From contig LFRZ01000114.1 in assembly GCA_001513025.1 (NCBI GenBank), positions 1,624 through 56,167 of the forward strand: a stretch of 54,544 nucleotides of DNA. The letters are read 5' to 3'. The position numbers and the translations under genes are program-made. The DNA is from Gammaproteobacteria bacterium DTU037 (lineage in GTDB: Bacteria > Pseudomonadota > Gammaproteobacteria > Pseudomonadales > Pseudomonadaceae). How positions within the stretch are numbered: the first letter of the stretch is position 1; every line of letters begins with the position of its first letter. This document shows, piece by piece, positions 27,956 to 38,020 of the stretch. The notes below the pieces were generated by a model. That model was given only the letters and a program-made list of their open reading frames with translations. It had not been told where the DNA came from and did no database searches.

Positions 27956-28633
27956 ATGACGACTTTACTGGCGCTGGATACGGCCACTGAAGCTTGTTCT
28001 GTTGCGTTATTACACAATGGTCAAGTCTTCAGCCGCTACGCGGTCATTCCCCGTTTACATGCACAATCTATTTTGCCGATGATTAGCCAAGTGCTGGCCG
28101 AAGCGGGTATTGCTAAAACTGCAGTGGAGGCGATTGCCTTTGGCCGAGGACCTGGTGCCTTTACCGGTTTACGCATAGCTGTGGGTGTGGTGCAAGGCTT
28201 GGCGTTTGCGCTTAAGTGCCCGGTATTGCCGGTGTCCAACCTTGCAGCGATTGCCCAGCGTGCGTGTCGTGAACAAGGAGCTAAGCAGGTTGCGGTGGCG
28301 ATTGATGCGCGTATGGATGAAGTCTACTGGGGTTGCTATAGCCTGAAGGATGGCGAGGTGCACTTGCAAGGTCTGGAAGCGGTGCTGGCCCCAGAACGGG
28401 CTGAGTTGCCACGCAGCGCTGAGGGTGAATGGTTTGCCGCAGGCACAGGCTGGCACGCCTATGCTGGGCGTATTGCCGTGCCGGTGTACGGCAGTGATCG
28501 ACAATTACTCCCGCATGCCGAGGATATTTTAACCCTTGCACAAGGCATGTGGCGGCGTGGTGAAGCCATTTGCGCGCAGCAGGCGCAACCCATTTACCTG
28601 CGCGATCAAGTGGCCACACCCAAGCAGTCTTAA
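27956..28633 (+). CDS. tsaB: tRNA threonylcarbamoyladenosine biosynthesis protein TsaB
   Basis: The 225-residue protein is an actin/ASKHA-fold member of the TsaB family, a partner of TsaD and TsaE in making t6A37 on tRNAs that read ANN codons. Markers are LALDTATEACSVAL at the start, HAQSILPMI, and GPGAFTGLRIA near residues 63-73. The ribosome site is weak. adk lies upstream and rsmJ downstream on the same strand, with gaps of about 140 and 21 bases. Confidence 0.95.
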   Translation: MTTLLALDTATEACSVALLHNGQVFSRYAVIPRLHAQSILPMISQVLAEAGIAKTAVEAIAFGRGPGAFTGLRIAVGVVQGLAFALKCPVLPVSNLAAIAQRACREQGAKQVAVAIDARMDEVYWGCYSLKDGEVHLQGLEAVLAPERAELPRSAEGEWFAAGTGWHAYAGRIAVPVYGSDRQLLPHAEDILTLAQGMWRRGEAICAQQAQPIYLRDQVATPKQS

Positions 28634-28654
28634 TAGAGTTGATAGATCCGTTTA

Positions 28655-29440
28655 ATGTCAGACTTAAGCTTAACCACCTCTGTGTTGATCCGTGTTGATC
28701 CTCTGACTGCCAGCGATCAGTATGTCGCCGCGCAGTGGGCACAGGATTTAAACTTACCGTTCGAAGCTGAGGCCGAGTTTGCCTTGCAAGTCAGTGCGGA
28801 TGGCTTGCAACTGCAGGACTTAAGTGCTGATGCGCCAGGTCCCCTTCGTGTCGATTTTATTGAAGGCGCACTGGCGCATCGTCGCCAATTTGGTGGCGGC
28901 AGTGGGCAGATGATTGCTAAAGCGGTAGGTATTCAGCCGGGTGTGCGCCCGACGATTTTAGATGCCACGGCAGGTTTGGGGCGCGATGCCTTTGTTTTAG
29001 CCTGCTTAGGTTGTCAGGTGCATATGATTGAGCGCAACCCCATTGTTGCTGCCTTACTGGCTGATGGTTTGCGCCGTGCGCGCCTTGATGCAGCGGTGGC
29101 CGTCATTGTGCAGCGCATGCCATTATTGGTCGGTGATGCTATTGAATTGATGTCGGCCTGGACAGCAGAGGCGCCGCAGGTGATTCATCTGGATCCGATG
29201 TTTCCCAGTCGCGATAAAAGCGCACTGGTGAAAAAAGAGATGCGCTTATTTAAACCTTTGGTCGGCGCCGATGCCGATGCGCCCGATTTGCTGGTGGCAG
29301 CCTTGGCTTTGGCTACCCATCGCGTGGTGGTTAAACGTCCGCGTAAAGCACCGGCGATTGCCGGAACACCACCGACCTATAGTGTGGATGGCAAATCCAG
29401 CCGTTATGATGTTTATGCCAAGAAAAGCTTAAAACCCTAA
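28655..29440 (+). CDS. rsmJ: 16S rRNA (guanine-1516-N2)-methyltransferase RsmJ
   Basis: The 261-residue methyltransferase modifies 16S rRNA at G1516. The AdoMet site is [14 protein letters not shown] (about 108-121), followed by IERNP, and the catalytic-type motif is HLDPMFP (about 185-191). The C-terminal KRPRKAPAI segment is typical of RsmJ. The gene starts 21 bp after tsaB and is probably co-transcribed with it. Confidence 0.94.
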   Translation: MSDLSLTTSVLIRVDPLTASDQYVAAQWAQDLNLPFEAEAEFALQVSADGLQLQDLSADAPGPLRVDFIEGALAHRRQFGGGSGQMIAKAVGIQPGVRPTILDATAGLGRDAFVLACLGCQVHMIERNPIVAALLADGLRRARLDAAVAVIVQRMPLLVGDAIELMSAWTAEAPQVIHLDPMFPSRDKSALVKKEMRLFKPLVGADADAPDLLVAALALATHRVVVKRPRKAPAIAGTPPTYSVDGKSSRYDVYAKKSLKP

Positions 29441-29463
29441 GCCAGATAAAAACAGGCAGACAC

Positions 29464-29502
29464 AAAAAAGCCCGCGAAAAGTTATTTTCAACGGGCTTTT
29501 TA
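29464..29502. terminator. bidirectional terminator between rsmJ and ilvE
   Basis: AAAAAAGCCCG pairs with CGGGCTTTTT, and GAAAA with TTTTC inside, between convergent genes. A-runs and T-runs on both sides suit termination in both directions. Confidence 0.9.
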
Positions 29503-29524
29503 ATGGGCCAGCAGTGGTTAGGGA

Positions 29525-30448
29525 TTAGTTAACCAGAGTCCGCCATTCTGCGTGCTCTTCAGTTTGCCCAGAGACTAAATCAAAGTAGGCTTTTTGCAGC
29601 ACTTCAGTGATTGGGCCGCGGCTGCCGATACCGATTTGACGGCCATCGACTTCGCGGATGGGTGTCACTTCTGCGGCAGTACCGGTAAAGAAGGCTTCAT
29701 CAGCGATATAAACTTCATCACGGGTAATACGTTTTTCTACGATTTCGATACCGCGCGCTTTAGCCAAGGTCAAAATGGTGTTACGCGTAATACCATTTAA
29801 GCAGGCAGTGACTTCCGGCGTATAAATCACACCATTTTTCACGATAAAGATGTTTTCGCCAGACCCTTCAGCCACATAGCCTTCTGGATCAAGCAGCATC
29901 GCTTCATCAGCGCCGGCAGATACCGCTTCTTGCAGGGCTAACATTGAGTTCACATAAGCACCGCTGGATTTAGCACGGGTCATAGTGATATTCACATGGT
30001 GGCGGGTGAAGGAACTGGTGCGAATCTTAATGCCTGTTTTCAAGGCTTCTTCGCCCATATAAGCACCCCAGTGCCATGCTGCGACAATCATATGTACTTT
30101 TAGATTGTCAGCACGGATACCCATACCTTCTGAGCCATAAAACGCTAAAGGACGGATATACGCGCTGTCCAGTTTGTTGTCACGCACTGACGCGATGATT
30201 GCTTGGTTGATCTCTTCTTTAGTGAAAGGGATCTTCATGCCCATAATATGCGCTGATTCAAACAGACGATCAGTGTGTGCTTGTAAGCGGAAAATTGCCG
30301 TACCTTGTGGCGTTTTATAAGCGCGAATGCCTTCAAAGACACCCATGCCGTAGTGTAATGAGTGAGTCAGAACGTGAGTGGTTGCATTACGCCATTCAAC
30401 CATTTCACCGTCATACCAAATAACACCATCACGATCAGCCATCGACAT
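29525..30448 (-). CDS. ilvE: branched-chain amino acid aminotransferase
   Basis: The 307-residue PLP enzyme catalyses the last step of valine, leucine and isoleucine synthesis. Lys160 (TRAKSSGAY) is the PLP lysine, YIRPLAFYG (98-106) and VAEGSGENIF are conserved substrate and cofactor segments, and LHYGMGVFEG is the N-terminal signature. The start has AGGAG nine bases upstream. It lies 36 bp downstream of glnE on the same strand, so the two may be co-transcribed. The ilvIHC genes are 19 kb away. Confidence 0.96.
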   Translation of the reverse strand: MSMADRDGVIWYDGEMVEWRNATTHVLTHSLHYGMGVFEGIRAYKTPQGTAIFRLQAHTDRLFESAHIMGMKIPFTKEEINQAIIASVRDNKLDSAYIRPLAFYGSEGMGIRADNLKVHMIVAAWHWGAYMGEEALKTGIKIRTSSFTRHHVNITMTRAKSSGAYVNSMLALQEAVSAGADEAMLLDPEGYVAEGSGENIFIVKNGVIYTPEVTACLNGITRNTILTLAKARGIEIVEKRITRDEVYIADEAFFTGTAAEVTPIREVDGRQIGIGSRGPITEVLQKAYFDLVSGQTEEHAEWRTLVN

Positions 30449-30484
30449 TGTTGCGTGCTCCTGAAAATAATATTAAAAAACCAA

Positions 30485-33412
30485 TTACAGATAACTCAAG
30501 CCCAGCTCTTGCCAGACGCCCATCACTGCGTGACGCTCGTCTACAAATAGATTGCCTTCAACCACGCCTTGCTGCTTTTGCAGGGCCAGACGGTGGGCCG
30601 CAGCACGATAGGCTTTGTAAGCCTCCTGCAGCATGCGGACATGATCCGCGCTAAACAGGTTTTCTGCGCCGAGACCGTCAAGAATACGGATGTTGTCGGT
30701 ATAGGTTACCAGTTGTGGATATTGCCATGACCAAGCTAGAACGGCATATTGCACCATAAATTCGATGTCAACGATACCACCAGCATCCTGCTTTAGATCA
30801 AATGGCACATCACTATTGAATGCATTTTGGCCTAAACCACCTCGGGTGATCTGAGTCCCATGATTATGCCGCATTTTGGCGCGCATTTCGCTGACTTCCT
30901 CTTGCAAAACCGGCAAGCTGCGCTGGCGGCCTAAAACATTCAGGCGCACTTGGTTAAATTGCTCGGTTAAGGCGGGGCTGCCGACCAATACGCGCGCGCG
31001 TATCAGCGCTTGGTGCTCCCAAGTCCAGGCTTGTTCTTCTTGATAGCGGGCAAAGGCACTCAGTGAGCTGGCCAACAAGCCTGCATCACCACTGGGTCTA
31101 AGACGCATATCCACATCGTACAGACCACCAGCGGTGGTGCGCGTGGTCAGCATGGAAATAATACGCTGGCCTAGACGCGTATAAAACTGTGCGCCATCCA
31201 CTGGGCGCGGACCATCTGTTTCGGCCAAAGGGTCGCAATCGTAAATAAACACCAGATCCAGATCCGAGCCATGACCCAGCTCAATCCCGCCCAGTTTGCC
31301 ATAGCCAATCACAATAAAGTCCAACTCACTACGGCTGCCGTCCATGCGCTGCGGCATGCCATGTTTGCGCACCATTTCATGCCACACCAAGTGCAAGGCC
31401 TGCTCAAGAATCGCTTCGGCCAGCCAGGTCAGATAATCACTGACTTTCATCAAGGGTAATGTGCCAGCAATTTCCGAGGCGGCGACACGTAAGCGGTGCG
31501 CCAGTTTAAAGTGGCGCAGGGCATTCATTTGTTGCTCAAGGTCTTCCTCTGGAATGCGCAGTAAATGCTCGCGCAGTTCGGCGGTTAACTCAGGGGCCAA
31601 GGGTGGGCGGTATAAGCGTCCTTCATTGAGTAACTCATCCAGCAGTGCAGGGAAACGGCTCAGTTGCTCGGCAATCCATGGACTGGCTGCGCAGAGGCTG
31701 ATCACTCGGAGTAATGCGCCGGGGTTTTCGGTGAGTAACACCAGATAAGCCGAGCGCCGCGCCACCGCTTCAATCAGCGGTAACACCCGCTCCAGTACTA
31801 GATCAGGATTGTCGTGCTCAATGGCTTGCGATAAAAAGCGCGGCATAAAGGCATCCAGACGTTCACGCCCCACACGCTGCATGGCGCGTACTTGGCTGCT
31901 TTCGCGCAATTGTACGATGCGTTGCCACGCCGCATGGCTGTCTTGATAGCCGGCCTCGCTCAGTTGCTGATAAATGCTTTCTACGGCAATGGTGTCTTCC
32001 CAAACCGGTAACCATTCACCGCCAATGCACTCGTCTTCGTCATCATCGGGATCTGCAATAATATCGCGGAAATGATGTTCAATGCGTTTGCGCCAATACA
32101 TCAACTGTCCGACAAACGTCGTCCAATCGTTAAAGCCCATCATAAAGGCCAAACGCGCTTGCTCTTGCGCCGTATCTGGCAGACTTTGCGTTTGTAAATC
32201 AGCCACCGCTTGCAGGGCATGTTCGGTGTAACGCAAGAAGCGATAAGCATCTTTGAGTTCGGTTACATCCGAGGAGGGCATATAACCTTGCGCTGCTAGT
32301 GTATCTAGAATATTCAGTAAGGGCCGTTGTTGCAGGCTTAAATCACGTCCGCCGTGAATTAACTGAAAGGCTTGTGCGATAAATTCTACTTCACGAATCC
32401 CGCCAGAGCCCAACTTGATATTGTCATCCATATCTTTGCGCCGCACTTCTTGTTGGATCAACTGTTTCATTGAGCGCAGCGCTTCAATCGCCGAGAAGTC
32501 TAGATAGCGTCGATAGACAAAGGGGCGCAAGATGCGCAATAAGCTGGCCCCAGTATTTTGATCACCGCCCACTACGCGCGCTTTAATCATCGCGTAGCGC
32601 TCCCAATCCCGCCCTTGATTCTGGTAGTACTGCTCTATTGCATTGAAACTGTAGACCAGCGGACCACCGGAGCCATAGGGACGCAGGCGCATATCGACAC
32701 GAAAGGTAAAACCATCTTCGGTGATGGTGTCCAGCGCTTTAATCAGCTTCTGGCCAAGACGGGTAAAAAATTCTTGATTATCCAAGCTGCGTTTCGCGCC
32801 TTCGGTTTCACCGCCTTCGGGGTAGGTAAAAATTAAATCCACATCCGAGGAGAGGTTCAGCTCATAGGCGCCCAACTTGCCCATACCGAGAATTACCAGT
32901 TGCTGCGGATGTTTGCTGTAACGTCCAATTGGCGTGCCAAATAGTTGGCAGTGTTGTTGATACAGCCAGTGGTAGGCTAAATCAATACAGGCATCGGCCA
33001 TGGCGGAAAGATCGCGACAGGTTTCGCTCAGTTCAGATTGACGCATTAAATCGCGCCAGATAATCCGTACCTGTTGGCGGTTACGGTATTGGCGCAAGTG
33101 CACTAATAGGCTGGCCTCATCAGGGCAGTCGAGCAAGCGCTCATTGAGTTGATAGCGCGTTTCACCGGGCACTAAGGTGCGATCCAGTTGCCCTGAGGCG
33201 ACCAGGTCGATCAACATTTGCGGATCTCGAATCGCTTGGCTGAGGACAAAATCGCTGAGGCTGCACACGCGAATAAACGCCTGATAGCGGCTTTCTGGCC
33301 ATAAGGGGTTAGTAATCTGTTGATCTTGCAGGGCGTGCGCCCATTCGCGCTGTGCTCTTTGTTGCAAAAACAACAAGCTAGAGGGGATCGTATCCAGTAA
33401 CAGAGGGGTCAT
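30485..33412 (-). CDS. glnE: bifunctional glutamine synthetase adenylyltransferase / deadenylylase
   Basis: The 975-residue enzyme switches glutamine synthetase off and on by adding or removing AMP, under control of PII proteins. It has two nucleotidyltransferase domains, each with a G-KLG-EL--SD-DL motif: GMGKLGAYELNLSSDVDLIF about residues 173-192 and GYGKLGGIELGHGSDLDLVF in the second half. The length is that of the family. The ATG has AGGA six bases upstream. It is divergent from aceE, and the ilvE-glnE-aceE-aceF order matches Pseudomonas as I remember it. Confidence 0.97.
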   Translation of the reverse strand: MTPLLLDTIPSSLLFLQQRAQREWAHALQDQQITNPLWPESRYQAFIRVCSLSDFVLSQAIRDPQMLIDLVASGQLDRTLVPGETRYQLNERLLDCPDEASLLVHLRQYRNRQQVRIIWRDLMRQSELSETCRDLSAMADACIDLAYHWLYQQHCQLFGTPIGRYSKHPQQLVILGMGKLGAYELNLSSDVDLIFTYPEGGETEGAKRSLDNQEFFTRLGQKLIKALDTITEDGFTFRVDMRLRPYGSGGPLVYSFNAIEQYYQNQGRDWERYAMIKARVVGGDQNTGASLLRILRPFVYRRYLDFSAIEALRSMKQLIQQEVRRKDMDDNIKLGSGGIREVEFIAQAFQLIHGGRDLSLQQRPLLNILDTLAAQGYMPSSDVTELKDAYRFLRYTEHALQAVADLQTQSLPDTAQEQARLAFMMGFNDWTTFVGQLMYWRKRIEHHFRDIIADPDDDEDECIGGEWLPVWEDTIAVESIYQQLSEAGYQDSHAAWQRIVQLRESSQVRAMQRVGRERLDAFMPRFLSQAIEHDNPDLVLERVLPLIEAVARRSAYLVLLTENPGALLRVISLCAASPWIAEQLSRFPALLDELLNEGRLYRPPLAPELTAELREHLLRIPEEDLEQQMNALRHFKLAHRLRVAASEIAGTLPLMKVSDYLTWLAEAILEQALHLVWHEMVRKHGMPQRMDGSRSELDFIVIGYGKLGGIELGHGSDLDLVFIYDCDPLAETDGPRPVDGAQFYTRLGQRIISMLTTRTTAGGLYDVDMRLRPSGDAGLLASSLSAFARYQEEQAWTWEHQALIRARVLVGSPALTEQFNQVRLNVLGRQRSLPVLQEEVSEMRAKMRHNHGTQITRGGLGQNAFNSDVPFDLKQDAGGIVDIEFMVQYAVLAWSWQYPQLVTYTDNIRILDGLGAENLFSADHVRMLQEAYKAYRAAAHRLALQKQQGVVEGNLFVDERHAVMGVWQELGLSYL

Positions 33413-33540
33413 GCGAGATCCTGAATATTGTCACGCTAAGAATGTTCGTAAAGATACCTTAAATCCGCTGAGTATGGTGTGTGCAAAAAAAGCACTTGGC
33501 CAAAAGATGTAGTGAATAGATGCTGACTTGCGTGTTGTTT

Positions 33541-33555
33541 TGTAGTAAAACTACA
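33541..33555. promoter_or_regulatory. GntR/FadR-type operator upstream of aceE
   Basis: TGTAGTAAAACTACA is a perfect palindrome around AAA and fits TNGTNNNACNA, the half-site pattern of the FadR/PdhR branch of GntR regulators. A possible promoter, TTGCGT (about 33529) with TACATA (33552-33557), overlaps it. It lies about 107 bp before aceE. A PdhR-like pyruvate-responsive repressor is inferred; none is encoded here. Confidence 0.5.
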
Positions 33556-33570
33556 TAAAGGAAAAATACT

Positions 33571-33612
33571 ATGACTTTGCAGTGCCATGGGCTGACTGTT
33601 CACAAGACATGA
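33571..33612 (+). CDS. candidate 13-residue leader ORF before aceE
   Basis: An ATG at 33571 has AAGGA eight bases upstream and reads MTLQCHGLTVHKT before TGA. It lies between the palindromic operator and aceE. No homologue is known to me. It may be a chance ORF with a good ribosome site or a leader peptide. Confidence 0.25.
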   Translation: MTLQCHGLTVHKT

Positions 33613-33661
33613 AGCACGTATAGGTCTTATCATCAATAGACCCTTTGTTCGGGAGCAAAAC

Positions 33662-36316
33662 ATGCAAGATCTTGATCCGGTAGAAACACAAGAATGGCTG
33701 GACGCCTTGGATTCTGTCCAGGCGCACGAAGGCGAAGAACGCGTTCATTATATTTTATCGCGTTTAGGCGAGCTGGCCAGTCGCAGCGGCACGCGTTTAC
33801 CGCATGCCATTACAACCCCTTATCGCAATACTATTCCGGTTACCCATGAAGCACGCATGCCTGGCGATTTATTTATGGAACGCCGCATTCGTTCTTTAGT
33901 GCGCTGGAATGCTTTGGCCATGGTGATGCGTGCTAACCAAGCCGACCCCGACTTAGGTGGACATATTGCCACCTTTGCCTCCAGTGCGACCTTGTATGAC
34001 ATTGGTTTTAACTATTTTTTTAAAGCACCGACCGAAGAACATGGGGGTGACTTAATTTATTTCCAAGGGCATGCTTCGCCTGGCGTGTATGCGCGTTCTT
34101 TTTTAGAAGGGCGTATCACTGAAGAGCAATTGGATCATTTCCGTCGCGAAACTGATGGCGAAGGCTTGTCATCGTACCCGCATCCTTGGCTGATGCCGGA
34201 CTACTGGCAGTTCCCAACGGTGTCGATGGGTTTAGGCCCAATTCAAGCGATTTACCAAGCGCGTTTTATGAAATACCTTGAACACCGTGGTTTTATTGAA
34301 CCGGGCAAGCAAAAAATCTGGTGCTTCTTAGGTGATGGTGAAACCGATGAGCCAGAATCGCTGGGTGCGATTTCTTTGGCCGGTCGTGAAAAACTCGACA
34401 ACCTGATTTTTGTGATCAACTGTAACTTGCAGCGCTTAGATGGCCCCGTGCGCGGTAACGGCAAAATTATCCAAGAGTTGGAAGGTAACTTCCGTGGCGC
34501 TGAGTGGAACGTTATTAAAGTTCTATGGGGCCGCTTATGGGATCCACTGTTTGCCAAAGACACTGAAGGTGTCATGCAGCGTCGTATGGATGAAGCATTG
34601 GATGGTGATTATCAAAACTATAAAGCCAATGATGGTGCCTTTGTCCGTAAAGACTTCTTTGGTGCTGATCCACGCTTAGCCGAGATGGTGTCTGATCTAA
34701 CCGATGATGAGGTATGGAGCCTCAATCGTGGTGGTCATGACCCGTTTAAAGTGTATGCCGCCTATCATGCTGCGGTTAACCATACCGGTCAGCCCACGGT
34801 GATCTTGGCAAAAACCATTAAAGGTTATGGCACCGGTACCGGTGAAGCGCAAAACATTGCTCACAACGTGAAGAAAGTTGACTTAGCCAGCCTCAAAGGC
34901 TTTAGAGACCGTTTTAATATTCCAGTGAGTGATGAGAACTTAGAAAGCTTGCCGTTCTATCGTCCTGCAGAAAACAGTCCAGAGATGCGTTATCTGCAAG
35001 AGCGACGTGAAAAACTCGGTGGTTTTGTACCGCAGCGCCGCATGAAAAGTATCAGTATTCCAACGCCGTCACTGGAAACCTTGAAAAGTATTCTGGATGG
35101 CAGTGGTGATCGTGAAGTTTCCACGACCATGGTGTTTGTGCGTATTTTGGCGCAATTACTCAAAGATAAAGACTTAGGTAAACGTATCGTACCCATCGTA
35201 CCCGATGAAGCGCGTACCTTTGGTATGGAAGGTATGTTCCGTCAGTTGGGTATTTATTCGGCAGTCGGTCAACTGTATCAGCCGGTCGACCATGGCCAAG
35301 TGATGTATTACAAGGAAGACAAAAAAGGCCAAATCCTTGAAGAAGGCATCACCGAAGCGGGTGCGATGTCGGCGTGGATTGCTGCGGCAACAGCCTACAG
35401 TAATCACAATCAGCCGATGCTACCTTTCTATGCGTTCTATTCGATGTTTGGCTTCCAACGTATTGGTGACTTAGCCTGGGCCTCAGGTGATATTCGTGCT
35501 CGTGGTTTCTTGATGGGAGGTACTGCAGGGCGCACCACGCTCAACGGTGAAGGCTTGCAGCACCAAGATGGTCACAGTCATATTTTGGCGGGCACCATTC
35601 CGAACTGCCATACTTATGATCCAACCTACGGCTACGAAATGGCGGTGATTATTCGCGAAGGCATTTATCAAATGCTTGAGCTACAAAATGATCGTTACTA
35701 CTACATCACCATGATGAACGAAGCTTACGAGCAACCGGCAATGCCTGAGCGTGAGGGTATTGAGGCCGATATTGTTCGCGGTATGTACTTGCTTGAAGAA
35801 GATAAACGCAGCAGTGATTTGCATGTACAGCTATTAGGTAGCGGTACGATTTTGCTTGAAGTACGCGAAGCCGCAAAAATCCTCCGTGATGAATTTGGTG
35901 TGGGCGCTGATGTCTGGAGTGTCACCAGCTTTAACGAATTACGTCGTGATTGCTTAGACGCTGAGCGCTGGAACCGTTTGCATCCGCGTGAAACTGCGCG
36001 CCTGTCGCATATTGAAAATTGCTTGCAGGATCGTCGTGGGCCCGTGGTGGCATCAACCGATTACATGAAGTTGTATGCTGATCAAGTGCGCCAATGGGTG
36101 CCGCAAGACCAGTACAAAGTGTTGGGCACTGATGGTTTTGGTCGCAGTGACTCACGTAAAAAACTACGTCACTTCTTTGAAGTGGACCGTTACTGGGTGG
36201 TGTTGGCGGCGTTAGAAGGCTTAGTTGCTCAAGGCCAAATGGATGTGCAAGTGATGCTTGATGCCATGCAGAAATTTGGTATCGATGCCAATAAACCTAA
36301 CCCACTGGACTGCTGA
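33662..36316 (+). CDS. aceE: pyruvate dehydrogenase E1 component (homodimeric)
   Basis: The 884-residue thiamine-diphosphate enzyme decarboxylates pyruvate and passes the acetyl group to the lipoyl groups of E2. The ThDP motif begins GDGETDEPES and ends NCN (about residues 225-255), and other conserved parts are VRGNGKIIQELE and HQDGHSH. It is the homodimeric type of gammaproteobacteria, not the alpha/beta type. A GGGAG lies six bases before the ATG. aceF starts 11 bp after its stop. Confidence 0.97.
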   Translation: MQDLDPVETQEWLDALDSVQAHEGEERVHYILSRLGELASRSGTRLPHAITTPYRNTIPVTHEARMPGDLFMERRIRSLVRWNALAMVMRANQADPDLGGHIATFASSATLYDIGFNYFFKAPTEEHGGDLIYFQGHASPGVYARSFLEGRITEEQLDHFRRETDGEGLSSYPHPWLMPDYWQFPTVSMGLGPIQAIYQARFMKYLEHRGFIEPGKQKIWCFLGDGETDEPESLGAISLAGREKLDNLIFVINCNLQRLDGPVRGNGKIIQELEGNFRGAEWNVIKVLWGRLWDPLFAKDTEGVMQRRMDEALDGDYQNYKANDGAFVRKDFFGADPRLAEMVSDLTDDEVWSLNRGGHDPFKVYAAYHAAVNHTGQPTVILAKTIKGYGTGTGEAQNIAHNVKKVDLASLKGFRDRFNIPVSDENLESLPFYRPAENSPEMRYLQERREKLGGFVPQRRMKSISIPTPSLETLKSILDGSGDREVSTTMVFVRILAQLLKDKDLGKRIVPIVPDEARTFGMEGMFRQLGIYSAVGQLYQPVDHGQVMYYKEDKKGQILEEGITEAGAMSAWIAAATAYSNHNQPMLPFYAFYSMFGFQRIGDLAWASGDIRARGFLMGGTAGRTTLNGEGLQHQDGHSHILAGTIPNCHTYDPTYGYEMAVIIREGIYQMLELQNDRYYYITMMNEAYEQPAMPEREGIEADIVRGMYLLEEDKRSSDLHVQLLGSGTILLEVREAAKILRDEFGVGADVWSVTSFNELRRDCLDAERWNRLHPRETARLSHIENCLQDRRGPVVASTDYMKLYADQVRQWVPQDQYKVLGTDGFGRSDSRKKLRHFFEVDRYWVVLAALEGLVAQGQMDVQVMLDAMQKFGIDANKPNPLDC

Positions 36317-36327
36317 GGAGAGCGACG

Positions 36328-37962
36328 ATGAGTGAATTAATTCGCGTACCCGACATCGGCACCGGTGAGGGTGAGGTGATTGAGTTATTTGTAAAAGTGG
36401 GCGACCGCATTGAGGCGGAGCAGAGTTTGCTGACGCTTGAGTCGGATAAAGCCAGTATGGAAATTCCAGCGCCTAAAGCTGGAGTGATTACAAGTTTAGC
36501 GGTCAAACTGGGCGATCGCCTTAAAGAAGGCGATGCTTTATTAGAACTTGAGGTGGAAGAAGACGCGGCCGCACCTGTTGCCGAAGATAACGCTGAGCCT
36601 GTTGCCGCAGCTGCAGCACCCGTCGCGCAAGCCGCTGCTGTGTCCAGTGTGGCCGAGGTGGCGGCAGAGAATATTGTTGAAGACATCCATGTGCCAGATA
36701 TTGGCTCCTCTGGTAAAGCGCGGGTGATTGAGCTGCTGGTGGCCGTGGGTGATCAGATTACTGAAGAGCAATCGCTGCTCACCTTAGAGTCGGATAAAGC
36801 CAGTATGGAAATCCCTTCGCCAGTCAGTGGTGAAGTGGTTGAAGTGTTGGTCCGTCTAGATGCAGAAGTCGGTACCGGTGACTTAATCTTTAAGGTCAAA
36901 GTCGCACAAGCGGCGGTCAGTCAGGCGCCTGCAGCTGTGGCACCTGTTGCCGCTGCTGCTCCCGCCGCTGCTGCTGAATCTGCTGTGGCAGCCAAGCCGA
37001 GTGCCGCAGTGTCCGTGGCACCTGTAACCGCACCAAGTCCAGATAAACGCAAAACGACCGTGGTACATGCCGGTCCTGCGGTACGTAAGTTGGCGCGTGA
37101 GTTTGGTGTGGACCTTGGTTTAGTTACCGCCAGTGGCCCGCATCAACGTCTGGTTAAAGAAGACGTGCATGCCTATGTGCAAACCGCTCTGAGTAAACAA
37201 AGCAGTAGCACTGTTGAGCAGGGCAGCGGTATTCCGCCAATTCCTGAAATAGACTTTGCTCGCTTCGGTGAGATCGAAGAAGTAGCGATGACCCGCTTAC
37301 AGCAAATCGGCGCATTAAACTTGCACCGCAGTTGGCTGAATGTGCCGCATGTGACTCAGTTTGAATCGGCGGATATTACCGATTTAGAAGCGTTTCGCGT
37401 CAGTCAAAAAGCTGTTGCGGAAAAAGCGGGAGTGAAGCTGACGATACTGCCGTTCTTATTGAAAGCTTGTGCGCATCTGCTACAAGAAATGCCAGATTTC
37501 AATAGTTCGCTAGCGCCGAGCGGCAAAGCATTGATTCGCAAGAAGTATGTGCATTTAGGCTTTGCTGTCGATACCCCTGAAGGGCTGTTGGTGCCAGTGA
37601 TTCGTGATGTCAATCAGAAGAGCTTGCTGCAATTGTCTGCCGAAGCGGCTGAGTTGGCGGATAAAGCACGCAATAAAAAGCTCAGTGCTGAGCAGATGCA
37701 AGGCGCGTGCTTTACGATTTCCAGCTTAGGGCACATTGGCGGCACCGGCTTTACGCCGATTGTCAATGCACCTGAAGTGGCTATTCTCGGTGTCTCACGG
37801 GCGACCATGCAACCGGTGTGGAATGGCGAGGGTTTTGATCCACGCCTGATGCTGCCCTTGTCACTGTCCTATGATCACCGTGTGATTAATGGCGCCGCTG
37901 CAGCGCACTTCACTCGACGTCTCAGTGAGTTATTAGCCGAAATCCGTAGCTTATTGCTGTAA
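36328..37962 (+). CDS. aceF: pyruvate dehydrogenase E2, dihydrolipoamide acetyltransferase
   Basis: The 544-residue core protein has two lipoyl domains, each with ESDKASMEIP (lysines near residues 41 and 156), Ala/Pro-rich linkers, a peripheral subunit-binding domain (GPAVRKLAREFGVDL, about 248-262) and the C-terminal acetyltransferase. The active-site motif reads DHRVINGA, with Asn where E. coli has Asp; Azotobacter vinelandii E2 has the same Asn, so it should be active. A GGAGAG precedes the ATG. It is translated right after aceE in one operon. E3 is not in the window. Confidence 0.97.
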   Translation: MSELIRVPDIGTGEGEVIELFVKVGDRIEAEQSLLTLESDKASMEIPAPKAGVITSLAVKLGDRLKEGDALLELEVEEDAAAPVAEDNAEPVAAAAAPVAQAAAVSSVAEVAAENIVEDIHVPDIGSSGKARVIELLVAVGDQITEEQSLLTLESDKASMEIPSPVSGEVVEVLVRLDAEVGTGDLIFKVKVAQAAVSQAPAAVAPVAAAAPAAAAESAVAAKPSAAVSVAPVTAPSPDKRKTTVVHAGPAVRKLAREFGVDLGLVTASGPHQRLVKEDVHAYVQTALSKQSSSTVEQGSGIPPIPEIDFARFGEIEEVAMTRLQQIGALNLHRSWLNVPHVTQFESADITDLEAFRVSQKAVAEKAGVKLTILPFLLKACAHLLQEMPDFNSSLAPSGKALIRKKYVHLGFAVDTPEGLLVPVIRDVNQKSLLQLSAEAAELADKARNKKLSAEQMQGACFTISSLGHIGGTGFTPIVNAPEVAILGVSRATMQPVWNGEGFDPRLMLPLSLSYDHRVINGAAAAHFTRRLSELLAEIRSLLL

Positions 37963-37980
37963 AGCGTTTAGTTGCGACTC

Positions 37981-38020
37981 AACACCCCGTACAGGCTTAA
38001 CGCGTGTCGGGGTGTTTTTA
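37981..38020 (+). terminator. terminator after aceF
   Basis: AACACCCCG (37981-37989) pairs with CGGGGTGTT (38008-38016), followed by a T-run. It ends the aceE-aceF operon right before the convergent trmL. Confidence 0.9.

Noticed and set aside
36900-37030. Repeat-like Ala/Pro-rich stretch in aceF taken as a tandem repeat
   Set aside because: It is the flexible linker normal for E2 proteins, not a separate element.
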